Assembly (NCBI RefSeq): GCF_003385895.1
Contig: NZ_QRDQ01000009.1
Location: 372,001-436,000, forward strand
Direction: 5' to 3'
From: Flavobacterium cutihirudinis
GTDB taxonomy: Bacteria; Bacteroidota; Bacteroidia; Flavobacteriales; Flavobacteriaceae
DNA length: 64,000 bases
Part shown: positions 15,475-23,747 of the stretch, one piece after another
Position numbering within the stretch: position 1 is the stretch's first letter
Layout of the letters: each line of letters opens with the position of its first letter
Program-made: the position numbers and the translations under genes
The notes under the pieces: model-generated
Databases searched by the model: none
What the model was told of the DNA's origin: nothing
What the model saw: only the letters and a program-made list of their open reading frames with translations

Positions 15475-16737
15475 ATGTCAACTCAAATTAAACAATTTAA
15501 TATTCACGAAGATTGGACAGTAGTAATTCTAGGCTTCATAATTATCGGAATTTCGCTTTTTATATTTCTTCCAGAAGTTCCCGTTTTCAGTTGGTCAAAT
15601 AGTAATGATTTAAAAACGAAAGTATTTGATTTTGCAAACCTAAAAATACTTCTGATTCAGTTTTTATATCTGATTTCTATTGGAGCGTTCGGCGCTTTCT
15701 TAATTGGAAAATCAGTTAAATATTTCTTGTTGACTTTTCCGACATTGTATCTCTTAACTTTGATTGCTTTACTTCTGGCAGGAAATTCGGCTATAAAATC
15801 CATCAATTTAGAAGCTGTAATTTTCAGTTTGATAATTGGTTTGGCAATTGGGAATTTCTTCAAACTTCCAGAGTGGTTTCGTTCAGCACTTTCAACAGAA
15901 GTTTTCGTCAAAATCGGATTGGTTTTATTGGGAACTAGCGTGATTTTCTCTGATATTTTAAAGGCAGGTTCATTAGGCTTAATTCAGGCTTTGGTTGTTG
16001 TTTTGTCTGTCTGGTATTTTGCCTTTTGGCTTTGCCGAAAATTAAAAGTTGATGATGAGTTAACTATGATGATTTCTAGTGCCGTTTCCATCTGTGGTGT
16101 TTCTGCGGCTATTGCAACCTCAGGCGCGATTAAAGGCGATTCTAAAAAACTGTCTTACGTTATTTCAATTGTTTTGGTAACTGCCATTCCAATGATGATT
16201 TTTATGCCCATAATTGCAAAATATTTCAACTTTCCCGAAGAAGTCACTGGCGCGTGGTTAGGCGGCAGTATCGACACTTCGGGAGCAGTTGTGGCTTCTG
16301 GAAGTTTGGTTGGTGAAACGGCTTTAAAAATCAGTACAATCGTAAAATTTTCACAGAATGTTTTATTAGGATTAGCGGCTTTTGCAATATCCGTTTATTG
16401 GACTTACACGCACAACAAATCGGCAGAAGCTGTAGAATCAAAACCTACTTTAAGTGTGATTTGGGAACGTTTTCCAAAATTTGTTATTGGTTTTATTCTG
16501 GCCTCTCTCCTATTTTCTTTTTTTATTACTTCGGAAGTTCGAGATTCGGTAAAAGACAGTTTGAAAAATTTGCAAGGCATTTGGTTTGCTTTGGCTTTTA
16601 CAAGTATTGGTTTAGAAACAAATTTTAAAGATTTGCTTGCTAATAATAGTCGTAAACCTTTGTATGTTTTTTTAATTGCGCAATTATTCAATGTTATTGT
16701 GACTTTGATTATTGCTTATTTTCTGTTTGGGAAGTAG
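15475..16737 (+). CDS. YeiH-family (UPF0324) putative sulfate/sulfite exporter
   Basis: A 420-residue polytopic membrane protein of the YeiH/UPF0324 family, with about ten helices. Family-typical segments: LIIGLAIGNFFKLP, VKIGLVLLGTSVIFSDIL, SAVSICGVSAAIATSGAI, and GAWLGGSIDTSGAVVASGSL. Members are annotated as sulfate exporters and are often regulated with sulfur or taurine metabolism; the transported ion is not settled. Next to four sulfatases, export of excess sulfate or sulfite is a sensible job. It is 114 bases after the sulfatase with a palindromic element between. Confidence 0.85.
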   Translation: MSTQIKQFNIHEDWTVVILGFIIIGISLFIFLPEVPVFSWSNSNDLKTKVFDFANLKILLIQFLYLISIGAFGAFLIGKSVKYFLLTFPTLYLLTLIALLLAGNSAIKSINLEAVIFSLIIGLAIGNFFKLPEWFRSALSTEVFVKIGLVLLGTSVIFSDILKAGSLGLIQALVVVLSVWYFAFWLCRKLKVDDELTMMISSAVSICGVSAAIATSGAIKGDSKKLSYVISIVLVTAIPMMIFMPIIAKYFNFPEEVTGAWLGGSIDTSGAVVASGSLVGETALKISTIVKFSQNVLLGLAAFAISVYWTYTHNKSAEAVESKPTLSVIWERFPKFVIGFILASLLFSFFITSEVRDSVKDSLKNLQGIWFALAFTSIGLETNFKDLLANNSRKPLYVFLIAQLFNVIVTLIIAYFLFGK

Positions 16738-16740
16738 CGG

Positions 16741-16900
16741 GCGAGCAATTCTCTCGCAAAGTCGCAAAAACGCAAAGTTTAAGCGCAATATTGTCATTAC
16801 TAAACTTTAACAAAGTCCTTCCTAATTCTTTTATGCCAAGAATTTCACAAATTTCCACAAATTTAATTCGTGTTAATTCGTGTAATTCGTGGCAAATCAT
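16741..16900. repeat. Intergenic low-order repeats (CGCAAAG and AATTCGTG types)
   Basis: After YeiH come iterated motifs: TCGCAAAGTCGCAAAAACGCAAAG (given as CGCAAAG repeats), then AATTCGTGTTAATTCGTGTAA. Such short iterations are common in gaps of flavobacterial genomes. No gene is supported here; small frames on either strand are made of the repeats. The region ends before the promoter at 16940. Confidence 0.55.
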
Positions 16901-16939
16901 TTCTCTTTACTTCTTTTTTCAAAAAAAAATCAAGATTAA

Positions 16940-16970
16940 TTTGGTTTTTACAATATTAAATATAACTTTG
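16940..16970 (+). promoter_or_regulatory. Bacteroidota-type promoter of the sulfatase/encapsulin operon
   Basis: TTTG (16940-16943), 19 bases, TAACTTTG (16963-16970), the same elements and spacing as at 2377-2407. The bases after it (TCTATAGAATTAGTAGAG) differ from copy A at one position. Transcription would start near 16977, about 345 bases before the sulfatase start codon. Confidence 0.75.
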
Positions 16971-17010
16971 TCTATAGAATTAGTAGAGTTTAATATTTAA
17001 AACTTACATT

Positions 17011-17097
17011 TTGAAAACAATAGCACACAGAACGTCTTTCATTTTTCCTAAAAAACACGACTATAACACTTTTTGTTATATGTGTAGCTGTTGTTAA
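17011..17097 (+). CDS. Cysteine-rich leader peptide, 28 residues (copy B)
   Basis: TTG start after ATT, as in copy A at 2461, and again 28 residues to the TAA. The product ends in NTFCYMCSCC. Aligned without gaps to copy A, the C-terminal half is almost identical (PKK, then YNTFCYMC.CC) while the N-terminal half differs, and the codons in the matching half also vary (TGC/TGT, TTC/AGC). Promoter, start context and distance from promoter to start also match. Conservation of reading frame and length across two loci argues that it is translated. I infer that slow decoding of the clustered Cys codons under cysteine shortage raises expression of the operon. Confidence 0.75.
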   Translation: MKTIAHRTSFIFPKKHDYNTFCYMCSCC

Positions 17098-17237
17098 TTC
17101 CCACATTCGTTTGTCATGATTTTATTAAATTTTAAAATCGCAAACAAGCCTCTATTTTACTCCAATTTCATTTACGACATAGTGTGCAGTTCGTTTTGTA
17201 CGAAGCTGTGTCATAATGTTATACCTTTATAAAAAGT

Positions 17238-17282
17238 CATTTCTGCGGCAACAGAGATTAACCTATTAAAGAACATTTATCA
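17238..17282 (+). promoter_or_regulatory. Conserved RNA leader block, copy B
   Basis: CATTTCTGCGGCAACAGA (17238-17255) and TTAAAGAACATTTATCA (17266-17282) match the block at 2773-2818 exactly in both parts; only the spacer differs. The stem here is shorter (TTTCTG with CAGAGA). It lies 39 bases before the sulfatase start codon. The region between this block and the leader peptide (17098-17237) is not conserved with copy A, but can fold (GACATAG near 17176 with CTGTGTC near 17207). Confidence 0.6.
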
Positions 17283-17320
17283 TTTCAAAACAAAAAAACA
17301 ACAACAAAAAAATCTTAAAA

Positions 17321-18976
17321 ATGAATACTAAAATTACCTCACTATTATTTTCTGCTTTAGTAACCGGAGTTTTCAGTTTTAACAAAGTAAACGCTCAGAA
17401 TACGACAAAGCCAAATATCATTCTGATTATGGTAGACGATATGGGTTATTCTGATTTAGGAAATTATGGATCGGAAATTAAAACACCAAATCTGGATAAA
17501 TTGGCGAGTGAAGGTTTACGTTTACGCGAATTTTACAATAACTCCATTTGTGCGCCAACAAGAGCATCACTTTTAACGGGCCAATATCAGCATAAAGCCG
17601 GAGTTGGTTTTTTTGATGTAAATTTAGGATTGCCTGCTTATCAAGGCTATTTGAATAAAGAATCTTTGACTCTTGGAGAGGTTTTCCGTTCTGGCGGTTA
17701 TAGCACGATTTTATCAGGAAAATGGCATGTAGGTTCTGAAGATCAAGCGCAATGGCCCAATCAAAGGGGTTTTGATAAATTTTACGGCATCTTAAAAGGC
17801 GCATCTAATTATTTTGATACAAAGCCTTTGCCTTTCGGGAAAACGCCTTATCCGGTAAAACTGATTCGTAATAATGAAGAACTGCATCCAAAAGATAATT
17901 CATATTATTTTACAGATGAAATTGGAAACAATGCAGTTAGTTTCTTAGATGAACAAAACAAAGAAAACAAACCTTTCTTTTTGTATTTGGCTTTTACTGC
18001 TCCGCATTGGCCGTTGCAGGCAAAACCTGTTGACATTGCCAAATACAGAGGAAAATTTGATGAAGGCTGGGATATTTTGAGAGAAAAAAGAATCGAAAAA
18101 TTAAAAGCAAACGGAATTTTACCAGCCAATCAAACCATTTCACCAAGAGATCCTGAAGTTCCAGAATGGAGCAAGCTGACTTATGACGAAAAACAATTCT
18201 GGAAAGCTAAAATGGAAGTTTATGCCGCAATGGTTGACAACATGGATCAAAATGTTGGGAAAGTTTTAGATAAACTAAAAGCGCTTAAAAAAGATAAAAA
18301 CACATTAATTATTTTCATTTCAGATAATGGCGCTCAAGGCGGATTTAATACTTATAATCCACTTGGAAGAGGTTTAGTTCGAAATGACGGACCCGTTGGA
18401 ACTTCAGGATCATTTGATTATCAAGAACAAAACTGGGCATATCTATCGAACACACCACTTCAGCAATATAAAAATAATATGCATGAAGGCGGTTTCAGTT
18501 CGCCGTTTATTGCTTGGTTTCCTTCAAAAATAAAAGCGGGAAGAATTGATAAAGGAACCGGACACATTATTGACCTCGCTCCTACTTTCTATGAATTGGC
18601 TGGAATCGAATATCCTAAAAATTATAATAATGTAAATACGAATCCGCTTCCGGGAAAAAGTTTACTTCCTGTTTTATTTGACAATGTTTCAGAAGTTAAC
18701 CGAGGCGAACCGTTATTCTGGGAAAGAGCTGGAAACAGAGCAGTTCGTGACGGAAAATGGAAATTGGTTTCGATTTATCCTTCTTATGAATGGGAACTTT
18801 ACAATCTCGAAACTGATCGTGGCGAAACTACCAATGTAGCGCAACAAAATCCGGGAATTGTAAACAAACTTTCGGCATCTTATTTTGAATGGGCAGATCG
18901 CACTGGCGTTGTAGAATACAGCAAATTCAAACTAAAACCAGAAGTAATGCCGGGCGGTGCATTGCTGAAAAAATAA
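17321..18976 (+). CDS. S1-type sulfatase heading the cysteine/encapsulin operon
   Basis: A 551-residue exported sulfatase: signal peptide ending near NKVNAQ, metal-binding MVDDMGYSDLG, signature CAPTRASLLTG (Cys77), GKWHVG, and FISDNGAQGG. It hydrolyses sulfate esters in the periplasm. It is the first large gene of a five-gene unit that goes on to serine acetyltransferase, O-acetylserine sulfhydrylase, encapsulin shell and cysteine desulfurase, so sulfate release is tied directly to cysteine synthesis. The shared leader with the SusC operon suggests both units switch on together. Confidence 0.92.
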   Translation: MNTKITSLLFSALVTGVFSFNKVNAQNTTKPNIILIMVDDMGYSDLGNYGSEIKTPNLDKLASEGLRLREFYNNSICAPTRASLLTGQYQHKAGVGFFDVNLGLPAYQGYLNKESLTLGEVFRSGGYSTILSGKWHVGSEDQAQWPNQRGFDKFYGILKGASNYFDTKPLPFGKTPYPVKLIRNNEELHPKDNSYYFTDEIGNNAVSFLDEQNKENKPFFLYLAFTAPHWPLQAKPVDIAKYRGKFDEGWDILREKRIEKLKANGILPANQTISPRDPEVPEWSKLTYDEKQFWKAKMEVYAAMVDNMDQNVGKVLDKLKALKKDKNTLIIFISDNGAQGGFNTYNPLGRGLVRNDGPVGTSGSFDYQEQNWAYLSNTPLQQYKNNMHEGGFSSPFIAWFPSKIKAGRIDKGTGHIIDLAPTFYELAGIEYPKNYNNVNTNPLPGKSLLPVLFDNVSEVNRGEPLFWERAGNRAVRDGKWKLVSIYPSYEWELYNLETDRGETTNVAQQNPGIVNKLSASYFEWADRTGVVEYSKFKLKPEVMPGGALLKK

Positions 18977-19005
18977 AAATCTTTTCTAACCATAAAATAA
19001 TCGTT

Positions 19006-19827
19006 ATGAATTCATTTTATCAAGAAATAGCAAAACAGCATCATGACTTAGTGATATTACCTGAGAAAAAATTAATTCATCAGTTTATAGATGATTTGTT
19101 TGTCATCTTATTTTCTAATACCTCAAAATCATTAGAATCTGAGGCAACAATCAAATACAAATTCAATCAGCTGGAAAAGCAGTTTGATGAATTGGTTTTG
19201 GATTTTTCACCAAAAAGTGACCAAAAACAGCAAACCAAAAACTTTTTTGAAGCGATTCCGAAGTTGCATAAAAAAGCATTAAACGACGCTGTAACCATAT
19301 TTACAAAAGATCCTGCGGCCAAATCACTGGAAGAAGTGCTATACTCGTATCCTGGTTTTTTCGCTATTGCCGTTTACCGATTTTCTCATCAGCTTTGGGA
19401 GCAGGATTTAAAATTATTAGCCCGAACCATTTCAGAATATGCTCATATTAAAACGAGTATCGAAATTCATCCCGGCGCCCAAATCGGAAAAGATTTTGCT
19501 ATCGATCACGGAACAGGAATCGTGATTGGAGAAACAACAATTATTGGCGATAACGTGCAAATTTATCAAGGCGTTACTCTCGGAGCTTTGAGTGTAAAAA
19601 AAGACGAAGCCTTTATAAAAAGACATCCAACCATTGAAGACAATGTCATTATTTATGCCAACAGCACTATTCTTGGCGGTCAAACTACTATAGGAAAAGA
19701 TTCTATAATTGGCGGAAATGTCTGGCTGACGTATACAATTCCGTCCAATTCTGTTGTGTATCATAAAAACGAAATTAAAATCAGGGACAATAACCCTTTC
19801 CCTGCACCCATTTTTTATTCTATTTAA
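19006..19827 (+). CDS. cysE: Serine O-acetyltransferase
   Basis: A 273-residue cytoplasmic enzyme making O-acetylserine from serine and acetyl-CoA. The start at 19006 is chosen because the frame upstream overlaps the sulfatase and lacks similarity. An N-terminal helical part (1-140) is followed by hexapeptide repeats with the family pattern [40 protein letters not shown] and [15 protein letters not shown]. Asp and His of DHGTG are catalytic. The last residue is Ile (PIFYSI); in CysE proteins a C-terminal Ile docks in the active site of CysK to form the cysteine synthase complex. The sulfhydrylase starts 14 bases on. The long-N-terminus form is often annotated EpsC. Confidence 0.93.
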   Translation: MNSFYQEIAKQHHDLVILPEKKLIHQFIDDLFVILFSNTSKSLESEATIKYKFNQLEKQFDELVLDFSPKSDQKQQTKNFFEAIPKLHKKALNDAVTIFTKDPAAKSLEEVLYSYPGFFAIAVYRFSHQLWEQDLKLLARTISEYAHIKTSIEIHPGAQIGKDFAIDHGTGIVIGETTIIGDNVQIYQGVTLGALSVKKDEAFIKRHPTIEDNVIIYANSTILGGQTTIGKDSIIGGNVWLTYTIPSNSVVYHKNEIKIRDNNPFPAPIFYSI

Positions 19828-19841
19828 AAATATCAAAACCA

Positions 19842-20753
19842 ATGAAATATCAAAACATTTTAGAAACCATAGGAAACACTCCTCACATTCGATTAAACAA
19901 ACTTTTTAAATCACATGAAGTGTGGATTAAATTGGAAAAATCAAATCCGGGTTCAAGTATTAAAGATCGAATTGCTCTTGCAATGATTGAAGATGCTGAA
20001 CAAAAAGGACTTATAAATCAGGATACTGTAATTATTGAACCAACTTCAGGAAATACCGGAATTGGACTTTCATTAGTTGCAGCCGTAAAAGGTTATAAAG
20101 TTATTGTGGTAATGCCAGAATCGATGAGTATTGAACGCAGGAGAATTTTGAATGCCTATGGCGCCGAATATGTTTTGACTCCAAGAGAAAAAGGAACTTC
20201 TGGAGCAGTTGAAAGAGCAAAAGAACTGGCTTCGACGATTAAAAACTCGTTTCTTCCGTCTCAATTTACCAATAAAGCAAATGTTGAAATTCACGAAAAA
20301 ACAACCGCTCTGGAAATTTTAGCCGATTTTCCAGAAGGAATTGATTACTTAATTACCGGAGTTGGAACCGGAGGTCATATTACCGGAGTTTCAAAAATAT
20401 TAAAGCAGCATTTCCCGAATCTTCAAACTTATGCAGTTGAACCGGCCTTGTCGCCAGTTTTGAGTGGTGGACTTCCGTCTCCGCATCCGTTTCAGGGAAT
20501 TGGAGCAGGTTTTATTCCAGAAGTTTTTAATCGCGAATATGTCGATCAGATTTTAACGGTTGATAAAAACGAATCGTACAATTTCACTAAAAAAATAGCA
20601 AAAGAAGAAGGAATATTTGCTGGAATATCGACCGGGGCAGCACTTGCAGCACTTTCCAGAAAACTCAAAGATATTCCTGAAAATGCTGTAATTCTGACTT
20701 TTAATTATGATACAGGAGAAAGATATTTATCTGTAGATGAGTTATTTGATTAA
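19842..20753 (+). CDS. cysK: O-acetylserine sulfhydrylase (cysteine synthase)
   Basis: A 303-residue PLP enzyme that replaces the acetyl group of O-acetylserine with sulfide to give cysteine. The PLP lysine is Lys41 in [22 protein letters not shown] is the substrate-binding loop and [11 protein letters not shown] the phosphate-binding loop. The length and motifs fit CysK; CysM is a less likely reading. It lies between cysE and the encapsulin gene. A specialised paralogue serving the encapsulin system is possible, since most genomes also have a general cysK elsewhere. Confidence 0.93.
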   Translation: MKYQNILETIGNTPHIRLNKLFKSHEVWIKLEKSNPGSSIKDRIALAMIEDAEQKGLINQDTVIIEPTSGNTGIGLSLVAAVKGYKVIVVMPESMSIERRRILNAYGAEYVLTPREKGTSGAVERAKELASTIKNSFLPSQFTNKANVEIHEKTTALEILADFPEGIDYLITGVGTGGHITGVSKILKQHFPNLQTYAVEPALSPVLSGGLPSPHPFQGIGAGFIPEVFNREYVDQILTVDKNESYNFTKKIAKEEGIFAGISTGAALAALSRKLKDIPENAVILTFNYDTGERYLSVDELFD

Positions 20754-20814
20754 AATTATGAATAACTTTAAGCAAGCAAAAAATAATTTACAAACCTATT
20801 AAAACACCAGAAAA

Positions 20815-21735
20815 ATGGCAGAATCAAAACAACAACAGACCGCATTAGGCGATGTTGCAGCAAGACAACTCGCAATTGCAACACGTACCGTACCTCAAAT
20901 TGGAACCACTTCTCCACGCTGGCTGACACATCTATTGCATTGGACACCGGTAGAATCGGGTGTGTTTCGTTTGAACAAAGTTAAAAATGCAAACCACATC
21001 GAAGTCGATTGTTCTGCGCGCGATGAGAGAGTTTTACCAAATACTTTTGTTGATTATATTGAAAATCCAAGAGAATATAACCTTGCAGCTGTTCAAACTA
21101 TTGTGGAAGTTCATACACGTGTTTCTGACTTGTACAGCAAACCGTATAATCAGATCACAGAGCAACTTCGACTGGCAATAGAAACTATAAAAGAGCGTCA
21201 GGAAAGCGAATTAATCAATAATAAAGATTACGGATTATTGAGCAATGTAGCGCCTTCACAAATTATAAAAACACGCACAGGAGCACCAACTCCAGATGAT
21301 TTAGACGAATTGCTGACAAAGGTTTGGAAAGAGCCTGGTTTCTTTTTACTACATCCGTTAGCGATTGCTGCTTTTGGACGTGAATGTACACGCAGAGGTG
21401 TTCCGCCACCAACGATATCTTTATTCGGATCTCAGTTTTTAACTTGGAGAGGAATTCCGCTTATTCCATCAGATAAATTGCCGATTGTAAAGGGAAAATC
21501 AAAAATCATTTTATTACGTACTGGTGAAAGCCGTCAGGGTGTAATCGGGTTGATTCAGCCAGGACTGCAAGGCGAACAGTCTCCAGGATTATCAGTTCGT
21601 TTTATGGGAATTAATGAGAGAGCGATTGCTTCTTACTTGGTTTCGCTTTATTGTTCTTTAGCTATTTTGGTTGATGATGCCATCGCTGTTTTAGAAGATG
21701 TCGAAATAGGAAAGTATCATGAGTACAAATACTAA
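20815..21735 (+). CDS. Family 2A encapsulin nanocompartment shell protein (SrpI-like)
   Basis: A 306-residue protein with the pattern of family 2A encapsulins: the N-terminal arm LGDVAARQLAIATRTVPQI, SPRWLTHLLHWTPVESGVFR, LPNTFVDYIENPREYNL, and later FGRECTRRGVPPPTISLFG and LLRTGESRQGVIGL. These are HK97-fold shell subunits that self-assemble into icosahedral cages; SrpI of Synechococcus is the known sulfur-starvation-induced example. The next gene, its cargo, overlaps it by 17 bases, giving translational coupling. No lipid or signal peptide is present, so it is cytoplasmic. The neighbourhood (cysE, cysK, cysteine desulfurase) is the typical one for this family. The absence of a cNMP-binding insertion separates it from family 2B. 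Confidence 0.93.
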   Translation: MAESKQQQTALGDVAARQLAIATRTVPQIGTTSPRWLTHLLHWTPVESGVFRLNKVKNANHIEVDCSARDERVLPNTFVDYIENPREYNLAAVQTIVEVHTRVSDLYSKPYNQITEQLRLAIETIKERQESELINNKDYGLLSNVAPSQIIKTRTGAPTPDDLDELLTKVWKEPGFFLLHPLAIAAFGRECTRRGVPPPTISLFGSQFLTWRGIPLIPSDKLPIVKGKSKIILLRTGESRQGVIGLIQPGLQGEQSPGLSVRFMGINERAIASYLVSLYCSLAILVDDAIAVLEDVEIGKYHEYKY

Positions 21736-23650
21736 CCCAGACGGATTACCAAACATTGACGATTTGCAGTTTTTGGCAAACGAACTGTTCAGTGCGCTGC
21801 CCAATGAATTTCCGAAAGAAATTTCATTGAGTCCAGACAAAGCGGAACATCCTCGTGCGACAAAAATTGCAGAAACGCTTTTGCATGCTGGTGGCGCCAA
21901 TATTTTAACGCCGTTTCCAACGCAAAGTCCGTTAAATGTTAATCTGGCTCCACCTTCGTTCAGCGGTTTTGGAGGTTCTCCAACAAGTGCTTCTCAAAGT
22001 TCGAGTGCCTCGGCTTTGTATCCAAATGCTGGCGCAGGTTTTGACCCTAAATATGGCATCCCTTCTTCTGGAATTCCCGAAGATAATGGACTAAATATTA
22101 ATAATCCGCAAACTGGCTTTAATAATATCAATTTAAAAAACAATAGCACGCCACAACTTAATGAGGAATCGATTTTTTCATCGTTGTTTTTAAATGATCA
22201 ATATTTGCCTTTTCAAAGCGAAAATTCTTCTTTTGAAAATGAGTTAAAAGCTGCCTTAGAAACTGTTGACACTTTTTTCAGAAAGCGAAATGATTTTCCG
22301 TCAAGCGGAAGTGATCTTCAAAACTCGTATTATTTTTTAGATCAGAATCCGTTTGCTTTTGATTCTAAAAATGCAAATGCTATTGTTGGAAGTTCATTCG
22401 GAACAAATCCGTTAAGCGGTAGCACAAATTCGCATTTTAACGCCGAATTGATCAAAAAAGATTTTCCAATTTTGAGTGAAACGGTAAACGGAAAGCCTTT
22501 GGTTTGGTTTGATAATGCTGCGACGACTCAAAAACCAAAATCGGTTATTGATCGAATTGCGTATTTCTACGAACATGAAAATTCAAACATTCACCGTGCA
22601 GCACATGAATTGGCAGCACGCGCATCTGACGCTTATGAAGCGGCACGCGAAAAAGTAAAAACCTTTTTGAATGCATCTTCTGTAAACGAAATTGTATTTG
22701 TTCGTGGTGCCACCGAAGGAATAAATTTAGTGGCTTCAACTTGGGGCGATCAAAATTTAAATTCGGGAGATGAGATTATTGTCAGTAATCTAGAGCATCA
22801 TGCGAATATAGTTCCGTGGAAAAGATTGGCTGATAAAAAAGGTTTGAAACTTCGTGTAATTCCTGTAGATGATGATGGTCAGATTTTACTTGACGAATAT
22901 TCAAAACTGCTGAATTCAAAAACACGTTTAGTTGCTTTTACACAAGTTTCAAATGCATTGGGAACCGTAACTCCGGCCAAAAAAATAACCGAAATGGCGC
23001 ACGCAGCAGGTGCAAAAGTCTTAATTGACGGCGCACAATCTGTTTCGCACATGAAAGTGGATGTTCAGGATTTAAATCCGGATTGGTTGGTTTTTTCTGG
23101 ACATAAATTATTTGGTCCAACAGGAATTGGCGCTTTATATGGCAAAGAAGATTTGCTGAACGAAATGCAGCCGTATCAATCTGGCGGAAACATGATTCAG
23201 GACGTGACTTTTGAGGAAATAAAATACCACAAAGCACCCAATCGTTTCGAAGCCGGAACGGGAAACATCGCTGATGCAATTGGTCTTGGCGCTGCAATTG
23301 ACTATGTAACGAAACTCGGAATCGAAAACATTGGCCAATACGAACATTATTTATTAGAATATGCAACAAACCAGTTAAAACAAATTCCGGGCGTACGTTT
23401 AATTGGAACTGCAAAAGACAAAGCGAGTGTATTATCTTTCAATTTACAAGGCTATACAAACGATCAGGTTGGTCAGGCATTAAACAAAGAAGGCGTTGCT
23501 GTACGAACCGGACATCATTGTGCACAACCTATTTTGAGAAGAATGGGAGTTGAAACTACGGTTCGTCCATCATTGGCATTTTACAATACCACACAAGACG
23601 TTGATACTTTTATCAAGACTTTGTGGGAACTTAAAAAAGTTAAATTTTAA
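21719..23650 (+). CDS. Cysteine desulfurase, encapsulin cargo with long N-terminal loading domain
   Basis: A 643-residue protein. Residues about 245-643 are a SufS-type cysteine desulfurase: NLEHHANIVPW (His360/361), LIDGAQSVSH (Asp437), SGHKLFGPTG (PLP lysine Lys463), RTGHHCAQP (sulfur-carrying Cys601) and RPSLAFYNT. The first 240 or so residues are Ser/Asn/Pro/Gly-rich and mostly disordered, with short conserved-looking pieces such as LPNIDDLQFLANELFSALP. In family 2A systems this kind of extension targets the enzyme into the shell. It removes sulfur from cysteine; studied relatives inside the cage build up elemental sulfur. A terminator 63 bases downstream closes the operon. Confidence 0.93.
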   Translation: MSTNTNPDGLPNIDDLQFLANELFSALPNEFPKEISLSPDKAEHPRATKIAETLLHAGGANILTPFPTQSPLNVNLAPPSFSGFGGSPTSASQSSSASALYPNAGAGFDPKYGIPSSGIPEDNGLNINNPQTGFNNINLKNNSTPQLNEESIFSSLFLNDQYLPFQSENSSFENELKAALETVDTFFRKRNDFPSSGSDLQNSYYFLDQNPFAFDSKNANAIVGSSFGTNPLSGSTNSHFNAELIKKDFPILSETVNGKPLVWFDNAATTQKPKSVIDRIAYFYEHENSNIHRAAHELAARASDAYEAAREKVKTFLNASSVNEIVFVRGATEGINLVASTWGDQNLNSGDEIIVSNLEHHANIVPWKRLADKKGLKLRVIPVDDDGQILLDEYSKLLNSKTRLVAFTQVSNALGTVTPAKKITEMAHAAGAKVLIDGAQSVSHMKVDVQDLNPDWLVFSGHKLFGPTGIGALYGKEDLLNEMQPYQSGGNMIQDVTFEEIKYHKAPNRFEAGTGNIADAIGLGAAIDYVTKLGIENIGQYEHYLLEYATNQLKQIPGVRLIGTAKDKASVLSFNLQGYTNDQVGQALNKEGVAVRTGHHCAQPILRRMGVETTVRPSLAFYNTTQDVDTFIKTLWELKKVKF

Positions 23651-23713
23651 AATATAGAGAATAACTTTTCAAATGAATAATTACTTTTTTTGATATTTTG
23701 AGTAATTATACCC

Positions 23714-23747
23714 AAAAGCGATTGTTTTCCTGAACAATCGCTTTTTT
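23714..23747 (+). terminator. Terminator of the sulfatase/cysteine/encapsulin operon
   Basis: AAAAGCGATTGTT (23714-23726) pairs with AACAATCGCTTTT (23733-23745) and is followed by a T-rich stretch. It lies 63 bases after the desulfurase stop codon. Confidence 0.9.

Noticed and set aside
17116-17232. ORF of 38 codons with three spaced Cys (VCSSFCTKLC) between the copy B leader peptide and the hairpin block
   Set aside because: No counterpart in copy A, no start context, and the same bases form a stem. It may be a remnant of a second leader but support is too thin for a gene call.
20758-20802. 14-codon frame between cysK and the encapsulin gene
   Set aside because: No Cys run, no conservation signal and no distinct composition; probably chance in a 61-base gap.
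20815-21735. Phage major capsid protein or prophage remnant
   Set aside because: The HK97-type shell protein has no other phage genes around it, and the cysE, cysK and desulfurase context together with sequence pattern fits a family 2A encapsulin.
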